From positions 1 through 10,818 of the forward strand of contig JACMLK010000398.1 of NCBI GenBank assembly GCA_014379665.1: a stretch of 10,818 nt of DNA, read 5' to 3'. A program made the position numbers and the translations under genes. Source of the DNA: Saprospiraceae bacterium. Its GTDB lineage: Bacteria > Bacteroidota > Bacteroidia > Chitinophagales > Saprospiraceae. Positions within the stretch are counted from its first letter, which is position 1. Every line of letters begins with the position of its first letter. Below are positions 1-7,828 of this stretch, in pieces. Under the pieces are notes generated by a model. That model was not told where the DNA came from. It did no database searches and saw only the letters and a program-made list of their open reading frames with translations.

Positions 1-246
1 ATAAAAGCATTAGTTTGCCTGGGATTGGATAATGAAAAATTGAAGAACTCTTTTCAAGCGCTTATACCAAATATTTTCGAAACGACCAAGGTATCAGAGG
101 CGGTAGAGATAGGACTGAATTCAGCAACACCAGGTGATGTAGTGCTTTTGTCTCCTGCCTGTGTGAGCTTCGATCTGTTTAAGAATTATATGGATCGTGG
201 AGACCAGTTCAAAAAAGAAGTAAATCTTATGAATAATAGATTTTAA
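1..246 (+). CDS. murD: UDP-N-acetylmuramoylalanine--D-glutamate ligase, C-terminal end (partial)
   Basis: Only the last 81 codons are present. The frame is open from base 1 and ends at TAA 244-246, so the start lies upstream of the window. The piece reads [18 protein letters not shown] near its beginning and [15 protein letters not shown] near its end. The second stretch corresponds to the conserved SPACxSxDxFKN segment of the MurD C-terminal domain, which helps bind D-glutamate. MurD is the cytoplasmic ligase that adds D-Glu to UDP-MurNAc-L-Ala using ATP. Position directly before ftsW is the usual dcw order in Bacteroidota. TTG or ATG codons inside the fragment are not real starts. The assignment rests on the motif and the context; the ATPase domain is outside the window. 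Confidence 0.93.
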   Translation: MKALVCLGLDNEKLKNSFQALIPNIFETTKVSEAVEIGLNSATPGDVVLLSPACVSFDLFKNYMDRGDQFKKEVNLMNNRF

Positions 247-268
247 CCAAAAAAAGTAAAACGGCGAA

Positions 269-319
269 ATGGTGAGAAGTAAAATTTTAATCAGACAAAA
301 TATCAAAATACACATTTGA
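269..319 (+). other. Possible 16-codon leader ORF coupled to ftsW
   Basis: In the 69-bp gap between murD and ftsW, ATG at 269 opens a 16-codon frame (MVRSKILIRQNIKIHI) that stops at TGA 317-319. That stop overlaps the TTG start of ftsW at 316-318 in a TTGA arrangement, analogous to the ATGA overlap seen at murG/murC. This could feed ribosomes onto the weak TTG start by termination-reinitiation. The frame is so short that chance is a serious alternative, and I know of no family for the peptide. Confidence 0.2.
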
Positions 320-1497
320 AATTATCAACGACATATTATGACCTTAAGGGTGACCGTTCAGTCTGGCTGATCGTAGCATTGCTTAGCTTGTTCTCTTTGC
401 TGATTGTGTACAGCACTTCAGGAAGTGAGGCATATAAATACAATGCTACACATGGTACAGAATACTATCTTGTCAGACAATTAATGTTTATTGTGTCAGG
501 TATGATGTTAGTATATACAGCTTACCGGTTGCATTATATTCAATATGCTAAATTAGCACCCATTTTAATGGTCATTGCTGTCCCGTTATTATTATATACA
601 GCACTTTTTGGTGCAAAGATCAATGACGCTTCGAGATGGATTATGATACCTATTCTTGATTTATCATTCCAAACATCAGACTTTGCCAAGATTGCTTTGA
701 TTATTTTTGTGGCCCGGGCATTAGCTACCAGACAGGATTATATCAAAGAGTTCCGGGGAGCATTTGTACCAATTATTTTACCGGTGATCTTAATTTGCAG
801 TTTGATAGCTCCGTCTAATTTATCCACGGCGGCGCTACTTTTTTTGACTTGTTTTCTGATGATGTTTGTCGGAAGGATATCATTGAAGTATGTTTTTTTA
901 CTCGTACTTTTAGGTGGTTTGGTCTTTGGTTCACTTTTTATTGTGGGAGAATATTTTCCGGATTATTTCAGGGTGGATACCTGGACCAGCAGGATACATG
1001 ATTTTCTTTATTCAGATGGACAATTCCAGGTAGTACAGTCAAAGATTGCCATTGCTGAAGGTGGTATGTTTGGAGTTGGACCCGGCAATAGTATTCAACG
1101 AAACTTACTTCCTTTTGCTTACGCAGATTTTATTTATGCCATCATCTGTGAGGAATACGGATTTATAGGAGGCATGGTCATATTGCTGGTATATCTCTGG
1201 TTGTTGATTCGAACGATTAGTCTGGTTACCAGGTGTCCGAAAACGTTCGGAGCTATGCTTGCCATGGGATTAATGCTCAATATCGTGATCACAGCATTTG
1301 CAAATATAGCCGTGTCTGTGCAACTGGTACCTGCAACAGGACTGACATTACCCATGATAAGTATGGGGGGTACCTCGTTTTTGTTCACGTCAATCTCCCT
1401 GGGCATTATCCTTAGTGTAAGCAGATTTGTAGAGACAGCATATGAAGAGAAGAAACAACTCGAAAAAATGGAAGTAAGTGGCGAGAGTGATCATTAG
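316..1497 (+). CDS. ftsW: Septal peptidoglycan polymerase FtsW (SEDS family)
   Basis: FtsW is the SEDS-family glycosyltransferase that polymerises lipid II at the division septum together with its class B penicillin-binding protein (FtsI). The product is 393 residues, normal for the family, and strongly hydrophobic, with about ten membrane segments. Visible landmarks are NDASRW (103-108), FQTSDFAKIALIIFVAR (118-134; the common QPSE core reads QTSD here), GPGNSIQRNLLPFAYADFIYA (from about 255) and GLTLPMISMGGTSFLF (342-357). Asp271 in AYADF matches the catalytic Asp of the HTDF motif in FtsW/RodA. The start is TTG at 316: the frame is open only back to a TAA at 280, and no in-frame ATG or GTG lies between. 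FtsW rather than RodA is called from its place between murD and murG. The last 20 bp overlap murG. Confidence 0.95.
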   Translation: MKLSTTYYDLKGDRSVWLIVALLSLFSLLIVYSTSGSEAYKYNATHGTEYYLVRQLMFIVSGMMLVYTAYRLHYIQYAKLAPILMVIAVPLLLYTALFGAKINDASRWIMIPILDLSFQTSDFAKIALIIFVARALATRQDYIKEFRGAFVPIILPVILICSLIAPSNLSTAALLFLTCFLMMFVGRISLKYVFLLVLLGGLVFGSLFIVGEYFPDYFRVDTWTSRIHDFLYSDGQFQVVQSKIAIAEGGMFGVGPGNSIQRNLLPFAYADFIYAIICEEYGFIGGMVILLVYLWLLIRTISLVTRCPKTFGAMLAMGLMLNIVITAFANIAVSVQLVPATGLTLPMISMGGTSFLFTSISLGIILSVSRFVETAYEEKKQLEKMEVSGESDH

Positions 1498-2584
1498 CGG
1501 TGGAGGTACAGGCGGGCATGTTTTTCCTGCCATTGCCATTGCCGATGCGATAAAAGTGCAGGCACCTGAGACAGAAATTTTGTTTGTGGGAGCTAATGGA
1601 AAAATTGAAATGGAAAAGGTCCCGAAAGCGGGATACAGAATAGAAGGATTGAATATATCAGGTTTTCAACGCAAATTTTCAATGCGTAATCTGGCTTTTC
1701 CCTTCAAATTGGCGGGAAGTATGCTAAAGGCAATGTTGATAGTTCGAAAATTTAAGCCCGATGTTGCCGTAGGCGTAGGTGGATATGCAAGCGGACCGGT
1801 GTTGAAAATTGCCCATACTTTTGACATACCTACAGTCATACAGGAACAAAATTCATTTGCAGGTGTCACAAATAGAATTTTGGCATCCAAAGCAAATTTG
1901 ATTTGTGTGGCTTATGATAAAATGGAACGTTTTTTCCCTAAAGAAAAAATAAAATTTACAGGAAATCCGGTACGTAAAGACATACTGGATAAAAATATCA
2001 GCAGGAGCGAAGCTAAACAAGCACTTGGGTTAAATCAAAATAACAAAACTGTTTTAATCTTTGGAGGTAGTCTTGGTGCCGGGACGATTAATGAAGCCGT
2101 TCTTGCCAATGCTGAAAAATTAAAATCACTGAAAGGTGTAAACATTATCTGGCAAGTGGGTAAAATGTACTATGACCAATACAGGTCCTGTACATTAGCA
2201 GAAATAAATGATATCAAAATCGTTTCATTTATTGAAGATATGGATACAGCATACGCGGCATCAGATATAGTGATTTGTCGGGCAGGAGCATTAACTATTT
2301 CTGAATTGTCAGTACTTGGCAAAGCCGCCATACTGATACCATCACCAAATGTGGCAGAAGATCATCAGACCGTTAATGCTTTGTCTCTGATCGAAAAGGA
2401 TGCTGCGATTTTATTGAAAGATACCGATGCGAAGAAATATTTAATTGAAGAGATGTCCCAACTTCTGGGTGATGATGTCAAGAGAAAAAGCCTTGAGAGT
2501 AACATCAGATATTTTGCAAGACCCGAGGCAGCTAAAGAGATTGCTTCAGAGATTTTAAACATTTGTAATGCGAAACATAGATGA
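1478..2584 (+). CDS. murG: UDP-GlcNAc:undecaprenyl-PP-MurNAc-pentapeptide GlcNAc transferase MurG
   Basis: MurG is the peripheral membrane GT28 glycosyltransferase that transfers GlcNAc from UDP-GlcNAc to lipid I, giving lipid II, the substrate of FtsW. The 368 residues match family length. The N-terminal glycine loop GGGTGGH is at residues 8-14, and EQNSFAGVTNR follows in the acceptor domain. The C-terminal domain has GGSLGAGTINEAV and the signature region reading RAGALTISELSVLGKAA then PSPNVAEDHQTVNA, which bind UDP-GlcNAc. The start is GTG 1478: a TAA in frame at 1475-1477 excludes anything further upstream, and GTG 1487 would leave only three residues before the glycine loop. GGAAG at 1470-1474 lies just before the start. 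The gene begins 20 bp inside ftsW and its TGA overlaps the murC ATG (ATGA, 2581-2584), so it is probably translationally coupled on both sides. Confidence 0.97.
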   Translation: MARVIISGGGTGGHVFPAIAIADAIKVQAPETEILFVGANGKIEMEKVPKAGYRIEGLNISGFQRKFSMRNLAFPFKLAGSMLKAMLIVRKFKPDVAVGVGGYASGPVLKIAHTFDIPTVIQEQNSFAGVTNRILASKANLICVAYDKMERFFPKEKIKFTGNPVRKDILDKNISRSEAKQALGLNQNNKTVLIFGGSLGAGTINEAVLANAEKLKSLKGVNIIWQVGKMYYDQYRSCTLAEINDIKIVSFIEDMDTAYAASDIVICRAGALTISELSVLGKAAILIPSPNVAEDHQTVNALSLIEKDAAILLKDTDAKKYLIEEMSQLLGDDVKRKSLESNIRYFARPEAAKEIASEILNICNAKHR

Positions 2585-3960
2585 GCATTCAGGACACAAG
2601 TCATATATATTTTGTAGGAATTGGTGGAATAGGAATGAGTGCAATAGCCCGATATTTCAATGCTCATGGCAAGAAGGTTTCGGGGTATGATAAAACAAAA
2701 ACACTGCTTACCGAAAAGTTGGAGCAGGAGGGTATTTCCATTCAGTATGAAGATGATATTAGTTTGATACCCGCAAACATTGACATAGTGATATACACGC
2801 CTGCCATACCGAAGGATCATCTAGGGATGAAATATCTTGTGGATCTTGGTCTACCGATGATGAAAAGGTCTGAAGCACTTGGACTAATCAGCAAAGACAA
2901 ACGTTCAGTGGCGATTGCAGGCACACATGGCAAGACGACAACCAGCTCAATGACGGCGCATGTTTTGAAAGTGGGAGGGATCGATGTATCAGCTTTTTTG
3001 GGTGGAATTACAGTAGATTACCACTCCAATTTCCTGATCGGAAACAGTGATGTGGTGGTACTTGAAGCGGATGAGTATGATCGTTCATTTCTGAAATTAG
3101 ACCCTTTTATCGCTGCAATTTTGTCTATGGATCCTGATCATCTGGACATATATGGCGATAAAGAGTTGATGGTAGGAGGATATAAAGCATTTGCAGGAAA
3201 GATCAAAGAAAATGGGGTGTTGATTATCAAATCCGGATTGCTAGATAAATTCACATTAAATGAGCTCTCAGAATTATCAAGGAAGACAATAGTAATATAT
3301 GAATTTGGTGTAAGTGAGGGAGATATAATGATAACGAATATAGGTGTGGAAGGGGGAAGATTTGTATTTGATTATCAAGGACTTGGACTTAAAATTGACA
3401 AATTGATACTCAACATGCCAGGTCGTCATAATGCAGAGAATGCGTGTGTTGCCATCAGTGTGGGCATCTTGTTAGGTGTTACAGAAGATAAAATAAGAAA
3501 AGCATTAGCTGAATTCAAAGGAATACAGCGTAGATTTGAAAAAATAATTGATCAGAAAAATTTGGTGTTTATTGATGATTACGCACACCATCCGAGCGAA
3601 CTCAGGGCAGCGATTGAAGCAGCACGCACTTTGTATCCGGACAAAAAACTGACAGGAATATTCCAGCCTCATCTGTATAGCAGAACACGAGATTTTGCCG
3701 AAGGATTTGCGCATGAACTGGATAATCTGGATGAAGTGATTTTGATGGATATCTACCCAGCACGTGAACTTCCAATCTCAGGCGTTACTTCTGAAATTAT
3801 TTTCAAACTGATGAAAAATAAAAATAAAATACTGGTTACCAAAGCGACATTAATGGAGAGACTTAAAGGTTATTACCCGGAAGTGTTGCTGACCTTAGGT
3901 GCCGGAGATATAGACACATTTGTGCCTGAAATAAAAAATATGTTTTTAAATGAGCGGTAA
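2581..3960 (+). CDS. murC: UDP-N-acetylmuramate--L-alanine ligase MurC
   Basis: MurC catalyses the ATP-dependent addition of L-alanine to UDP-MurNAc, the first step of stem peptide assembly, in the cytoplasm. The 459 residues fit the family. The Rossmann-like UDP-binding domain opens with GIGGIGMS (13-20). The central ATPase domain has the P-loop GTHGKTTT (114-121) and EADEYDRSF (162-170, the MurC/Mpl-type version of the Mur ligase motif), followed by DPDHLDIYG and GRHNAENA (281-288). The C-terminal domain carries DDYAHHPSE (332-340) and FQPHLYSRTR (361-370), typical of MurC. The ATG overlaps the murG stop by 4 bp, and the 3' end overlaps ftsQ by 11 bp. Mpl, a close relative, is less likely because of the dcw position between murG and ftsQ. 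Confidence 0.97.
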   Translation: MSIQDTSHIYFVGIGGIGMSAIARYFNAHGKKVSGYDKTKTLLTEKLEQEGISIQYEDDISLIPANIDIVIYTPAIPKDHLGMKYLVDLGLPMMKRSEALGLISKDKRSVAIAGTHGKTTTSSMTAHVLKVGGIDVSAFLGGITVDYHSNFLIGNSDVVVLEADEYDRSFLKLDPFIAAILSMDPDHLDIYGDKELMVGGYKAFAGKIKENGVLIIKSGLLDKFTLNELSELSRKTIVIYEFGVSEGDIMITNIGVEGGRFVFDYQGLGLKIDKLILNMPGRHNAENACVAISVGILLGVTEDKIRKALAEFKGIQRRFEKIIDQKNLVFIDDYAHHPSELRAAIEAARTLYPDKKLTGIFQPHLYSRTRDFAEGFAHELDNLDEVILMDIYPARELPISGVTSEIIFKLMKNKNKILVTKATLMERLKGYYPEVLLTLGAGDIDTFVPEIKNMFLNER

Positions 3961-4834
3961 AAAATTGAATATTAAAAGAGTAAGAGATGCCTTCATCTGG
4001 GTTTCTTTGCTGGCCGGGATCTCCGCCTTGCTCTACTTTTCAATTCACCGCAAGTCCAACGCAGTGGTAAAGACCCTGGTTATAAAAATTGAAGGGATAG
4101 AAGGGGATGAAAAATTGATCTCTGAGAAGGAAGTGAAGCAAATACTTATGTTGGCTGCAGGTAAAACATTGACCAAGTCAAATATAAGGACACTCAATCT
4201 CAGGAAGCTCGAAGCAAGGTTAAATAAAGATAAAAGAATAGAACGTGCGGATTTATATTTTGACAATCAGGACAGACTTAATGTACGCATTTCCCAAAAA
4301 AAACCTGTGATCAGAGTGATCGAAGAAGCAGGTGCCGGATATTATCTTGATGAAAGCGGCAGACAGGTACCAGTCACACAGGGCAATGTAGTGAGGGTAC
4401 CCATTGTTACTGGATTGTCAGAAGTATATGATGCAAAATTTTTAACTTCTGACAAACCTTCAAAACTTAAAGACATATTTGCCATCATGAAATATGTAAA
4501 AAATGACGATTTTTTATCCTCATTAATAGAGCAGGTGCATGTGGCACAGGATAGCATTAAAGATATAATTCTGGTTCCAAAAATCGGAAGAGAAAAAATC
4601 ATATTTGGTGATGCTCAGAATATGGCCTATAAATTTGACAAGTTAAAAATATTTTACAGAGACGGTTTACCAAGATTGGGATGGAACAGATATAAAACGC
4701 TTAATCTGAAATATGGCAACCAGGTAGGTGGGACATTGGTAAATCCGGATATTGCTAAAATTAGTATGCCTGTGCTGAAAGATACATTACAGGCAGTATT
4801 GATAACAAATAACAAACAGGAAAGTATTCATTAA
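3950..4834 (+). CDS. ftsQ: Cell division protein FtsQ (POTRA-type divisome protein)
   Basis: FtsQ is a bitopic inner-membrane protein that connects the cytoplasmic and periplasmic halves of the divisome. The 294-residue product has a short basic cytoplasmic N-terminus, one membrane segment at about residues 13-31 and a periplasmic remainder. Residues about 40-115 look like a POTRA domain, with an EKEVKQIL helix and a LEARLNKDKRIERADLYF region. The following GYYLDESGRQVPVT and RVPIVTG match the conserved FtsQ beta-domain pattern (YLD..G...P, then VPxVTG). FtsQ diverges strongly, so the call depends partly on its place between murC and ftsA. ATG 3950 lies within the last codons of murC (11-bp overlap). 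The gene ends in tandem TAA codons, 15 bp before ftsA. No murB or ddl intervenes, unlike the Escherichia coli order. Confidence 0.88.
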   Translation: MSGKKLNIKRVRDAFIWVSLLAGISALLYFSIHRKSNAVVKTLVIKIEGIEGDEKLISEKEVKQILMLAAGKTLTKSNIRTLNLRKLEARLNKDKRIERADLYFDNQDRLNVRISQKKPVIRVIEEAGAGYYLDESGRQVPVTQGNVVRVPIVTGLSEVYDAKFLTSDKPSKLKDIFAIMKYVKNDDFLSSLIEQVHVAQDSIKDIILVPKIGREKIIFGDAQNMAYKFDKLKIFYRDGLPRLGWNRYKTLNLKYGNQVGGTLVNPDIAKISMPVLKDTLQAVLITNNKQESIH

Positions 4835-4849
4835 TAAATAATTTGTGAT

Positions 4850-6241
4850 ATGAACGATCATTTGAAATTAAAGAACACAGCAGTAGCTCTGGACATCGGG
4901 ACCACCAAGGTATGTGCTATTGCGGGTCAACTCAATGAGTATGGCAAACTCGAAATAGTCGGCATGGGTGTCGTCCGTTCGGAAGGGGTGTCAAGGGGTG
5001 TGGTCTCCAATATTGATAAAACTGTTAAGGCGATCAGGGAGGCTGTAGATATTGCCGAGCGTAATGCTCAGTGCAAGTTCAAAGTCGTTCATGTAGGTAT
5101 TGCCGGTCAGCATATCAAGAGTCTGCATCACCACGGACTATTGGTAAGACATGACTCAAATACTGAAATCAATCAGGGAGATATTGACAAGCTGATTAAG
5201 GACATGTATAAACTTGTGCTCCCGCCGGGGGATAAGATACTGCATGTGGTGCCTCAGGAATATACTGTCGATGATGAGCAGGACATATTCGATCCCATTG
5301 GCATGTCAGGTGTCAGACTCGAGGCAAATTTCCACATCATCACCGGACAGATATCAGCCAGCAGGAATATTCTGCGATGTGTAGAGAAAGCCGGTCTTGA
5401 AGTAGCTGATGTGACACTCGAGCCAATTGCTTCAGCAGCTTCAGTATTGAGTGATGAAGAAAAAGAAGCAGGTGTAGCTTTGGTTGATATCGGCGGAGGA
5501 ACGACTGACATTACCATTTTTAAAGATGGGATTATTAGACATACCTGTGTGATTCCTTTTGGTGGCAATGTAATCACAAAGGATATCCGGGAAGGATGTA
5601 CAGTGATGAATGAACAGGCAGAAAAACTGAAAGTCAAATTTGGTTCGGCTATGGCGGATGAAATCGTGGATAACAGAATTATCACCATCCCTGGCTTCAA
5701 AGGCAGAGACCATAAGGAGATATCTGAAAAAAACCTTGCAAGAATAATTCAGGCCAGGGTAGAAGAAATATTCGATTACGTGCTTTGGGAGATTCGCAGG
5801 TCCGGCTTTGAAAACAAGTTAATAGCAGGAATGGTGCTCACCGGTGGAGGTTCGCTTCTGAAGCATATAGATCTGTTGTCTGAATATCACACCGGTTTGC
5901 CAACAAGAGTGGGCCACCCTGTAGAACATCTGGCTCATGGATATTCTACTCAATTGGCAAGCCCGATATTTGCCACAGCAGTTGGATTGTTGAAACACAC
6001 TATTGACAATTACGGAGACAAGGCGCATTACGTGGAAGAATTTAAGCGCATTTCTGCAGAACAGGGAAATCTCAACAATAATAACCCACAGATGAATGAT
6101 AAATCACTGGGAAATAGGGTAAATGATAAAGAGGGTGAAGAAGTTGAAACAACCGAGACTGAAAAGAAAAAGGGAATTTTCAATAAACTCTTTACATTGA
6201 CGAAAGATTTTTTTGAAACTGTTCCGGATTCCGAATTCTAA
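4850..6241 (+). CDS. ftsA: Cell division protein FtsA (actin-like FtsZ membrane tether)
   Basis: FtsA is the actin-fold ATP-binding protein that anchors FtsZ filaments to the inner membrane and recruits later divisome proteins. The 463 residues contain the three actin-family nucleotide motifs: phosphate 1 ALDIGTTK (13-20), phosphate 2 LVDIGGGTTD (211-220) and adenosine VLTGGGSLL (329-337). Between the first two lies the 1C subdomain (about 86-165) that distinguishes FtsA from other actins. Residues about 405-438 form a low-complexity, Asn-, Glu- and Thr-rich linker. KKKGIFNKLFTLTKDFFE (439-456) looks like the C-terminal amphipathic membrane-targeting helix. ATG 4850 is preceded by an AT-rich 15-bp gap with no clear Shine-Dalgarno sequence. 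The product is longer than the roughly 420 residues of E. coli FtsA, mainly because of the linker. Confidence 0.96.
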   Translation: MNDHLKLKNTAVALDIGTTKVCAIAGQLNEYGKLEIVGMGVVRSEGVSRGVVSNIDKTVKAIREAVDIAERNAQCKFKVVHVGIAGQHIKSLHHHGLLVRHDSNTEINQGDIDKLIKDMYKLVLPPGDKILHVVPQEYTVDDEQDIFDPIGMSGVRLEANFHIITGQISASRNILRCVEKAGLEVADVTLEPIASAASVLSDEEKEAGVALVDIGGGTTDITIFKDGIIRHTCVIPFGGNVITKDIREGCTVMNEQAEKLKVKFGSAMADEIVDNRIITIPGFKGRDHKEISEKNLARIIQARVEEIFDYVLWEIRRSGFENKLIAGMVLTGGGSLLKHIDLLSEYHTGLPTRVGHPVEHLAHGYSTQLASPIFATAVGLLKHTIDNYGDKAHYVEEFKRISAEQGNLNNNNPQMNDKSLGNRVNDKEGEEVETTETEKKKGIFNKLFTLTKDFFETVPDSEF

Positions 6242-6271
6242 TTTTTATTTAACCATCAGAAATTAAGAGAT

Positions 6272-7705
6272 ATGAAGTTTGATATACCAACAAATGAAAA
6301 GTCCATCATAAAAGTCGTGGGCGTAGGCGGTGGAGGAGGAAATGCTGTAGGCCACATGTTCCGTCAGGGCATCACCGGGGTGGATTTTGCCATCTGCAAT
6401 ACAGATGCACAAGCCATGGAAAATAGTCCTGTAGCTACAAAAATAGCTCTCGGACCAAACCTGACTGAAGGCAGAGGTGCAGGAAGCATGCCCGAGGTAG
6501 GTAAGCAGTCCTGTATTGAATCTATTGAAGATATCAGAAGATGGCTTTCTGATGGTACAAAAATGTTGTTTATTACGGCTGGAATGGGAGGTGGCACCGG
6601 TACAGGAGCAGCACCTATCATCGCAAAAGTAGCCAAAGAAATGGACATACTTACGGTAGCCATCATCACGCTTCCCTTCAAATTTGAAGGACTTAGAAGA
6701 CAGAGGCAGGCACACGACGGGCTGGAGCAACTTAAGAAAAATGTGGACTCCATTCTGGTAATTTCCAACGATAAAATGAAACAGATCCATGGAAATCTGG
6801 CTTTATCTGCCGCCTTTGGACAAGCAGATGATATCCTCAGCACTGCTGCAAAGGGTATAGCGGAGATCATAACAGTCCCGGGCTATATCAATGTGGATTT
6901 TGAAGATGTCAATACAGTCATGCGCAATAGTGGGGTAGCCATCATGGGTAGCGGTCTGGCAGATGGAGATGACAGAGCACGCAAAGCTATAAATGCAGCG
7001 CTAAACTCTCCTCTTCTGGAAGATAACGATATCAGAGGAGCACAACATATTTTACTTAATATCACATCCGGCACCAAAGAAGTGACAATGCATGAGATTG
7101 GTGAGATCACTGAACATGTGCAGGAAGAAGCCGGTTATGGAACGGACCTTATCTGGGGCAATTGTAAAGATGAAGCATTGGGCGAAAAATTGTGTATCAC
7201 ACTTATTGCTACGGGATTCAGAGAAGGAGGAGCCAGGAAAAAAGAACCTGAAAACGAAAGGGTTAAAATTCCATTGGAAAGTGATCGGATACAGCAGGCA
7301 ATTGTTGAAGAAGAATTCAGTATTTTTGACTTCGATGATGTAGCCGCTGATAATGTCATTGATTTTGACAATGATGATGTCAGAAAGACCATCAGTATGC
7401 TGGGAGTCAGAACTGATGATCCCTATGTAAACAGAAAAGGACACCTTTCTGAAGAACTAAAAAAGAAAAGCGAAGCCGATGCAGCCAGAAGGGAATATCT
7501 TCGTAAAACCAACAGTAAACCACTTGATAATCCAAAAATTATTGCAGATATGGAGAATGTACCGGCATACGCCAGGAGAAATGTAGCACTCGATGATACC
7601 AACAAATCCAATGCCAAACAAACTTCAGCATACACGGTGAATATGGATGATGACAGTACGGTGTTCGTTTCAAATAATTCATTTCTGTATGATAATGTAG
7701 ATTAA
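6272..7705 (+). CDS. ftsZ: Cell division GTPase FtsZ
   Basis: FtsZ is the tubulin-like GTPase that polymerises into the cytokinetic ring. The 477 residues include GVGGGGGNAV (17-26), the tubulin signature GGGTGTGAAP (106-115) and the T7 loop NVDFEDV (207-213), with Asp209 and Asp212 available to activate GTP hydrolysis across the subunit interface. The folded core ends near IATGF (312-316). A long acidic, charged linker follows, with FDFDDV and IDFDNDDV, then NVPAYARRNV (429-438), which resembles the conserved C-terminal peptide that binds FtsA in other bacteria. About 40 further residues end in NSFLYDNVD, a terminal motif I associate with Bacteroidota FtsZ. ATG 6272 is 30 bp after ftsA, with AAGAGAT just upstream. 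It is the last dcw gene and is followed by a hairpin at 7720-7757. Confidence 0.98.
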   Translation: MKFDIPTNEKSIIKVVGVGGGGGNAVGHMFRQGITGVDFAICNTDAQAMENSPVATKIALGPNLTEGRGAGSMPEVGKQSCIESIEDIRRWLSDGTKMLFITAGMGGGTGTGAAPIIAKVAKEMDILTVAIITLPFKFEGLRRQRQAHDGLEQLKKNVDSILVISNDKMKQIHGNLALSAAFGQADDILSTAAKGIAEIITVPGYINVDFEDVNTVMRNSGVAIMGSGLADGDDRARKAINAALNSPLLEDNDIRGAQHILLNITSGTKEVTMHEIGEITEHVQEEAGYGTDLIWGNCKDEALGEKLCITLIATGFREGGARKKEPENERVKIPLESDRIQQAIVEEEFSIFDFDDVAADNVIDFDNDDVRKTISMLGVRTDDPYVNRKGHLSEELKKKSEADAARREYLRKTNSKPLDNPKIIADMENVPAYARRNVALDDTNKSNAKQTSAYTVNMDDDSTVFVSNNSFLYDNVD

Positions 7706-7719
7706 TTCAATATACATTT

Positions 7720-7757
7720 CGGGGATAATATATGGATGTATTCATGTATTATCCCCG
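7720..7757 (+). terminator. Stable hairpin directly downstream of ftsZ
   Basis: Bases 7720-7736 pair with 7741-7757 over 17 positions around a TGTA tetraloop. The lower ten pairs are GGGGATAATA against TATTATCCCC, closed by an extra C-G pair; the upper part contains two G-U wobbles. It begins 14 bp after the ftsZ stop. The 3' arm is followed by GTCAAAATAAATTT rather than a run of T, so it is not a textbook intrinsic terminator and may let transcription through. It could serve as a transcript end, a 3' stabilising structure or a processing site. Confidence 0.5.
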
Positions 7758-7828
7758 GTCAAAATAAATTTCATTTAAAGTGTACGGTAAGGACTTCCTT
7801 TTTACTTTTTAAACAACCTGAAGTAGAT

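Noticed and set aside
5254..5713. Minus-strand frames of 148 and 90 codons opposite ftsA
   Set aside because: They are antisense to the conserved FtsA nucleotide-binding region, overlap each other in different frames, and show no domain or promoter support.
6263..6870. Two long minus-strand open frames (175 and 168 codons) opposite the 5' half of ftsZ
   Set aside because: They lie fully antisense to a highly conserved GTPase domain. Their translations are Ser- and Cys-rich or low in information with no recognisable motif, as expected from the codon bias of the real gene.
1..7705. A new system hidden within the division cluster
   Set aside because: Every gene is a recognisable dcw member with its key motifs in place and in the usual Bacteroidota order. 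No inserted or fused gene is present.
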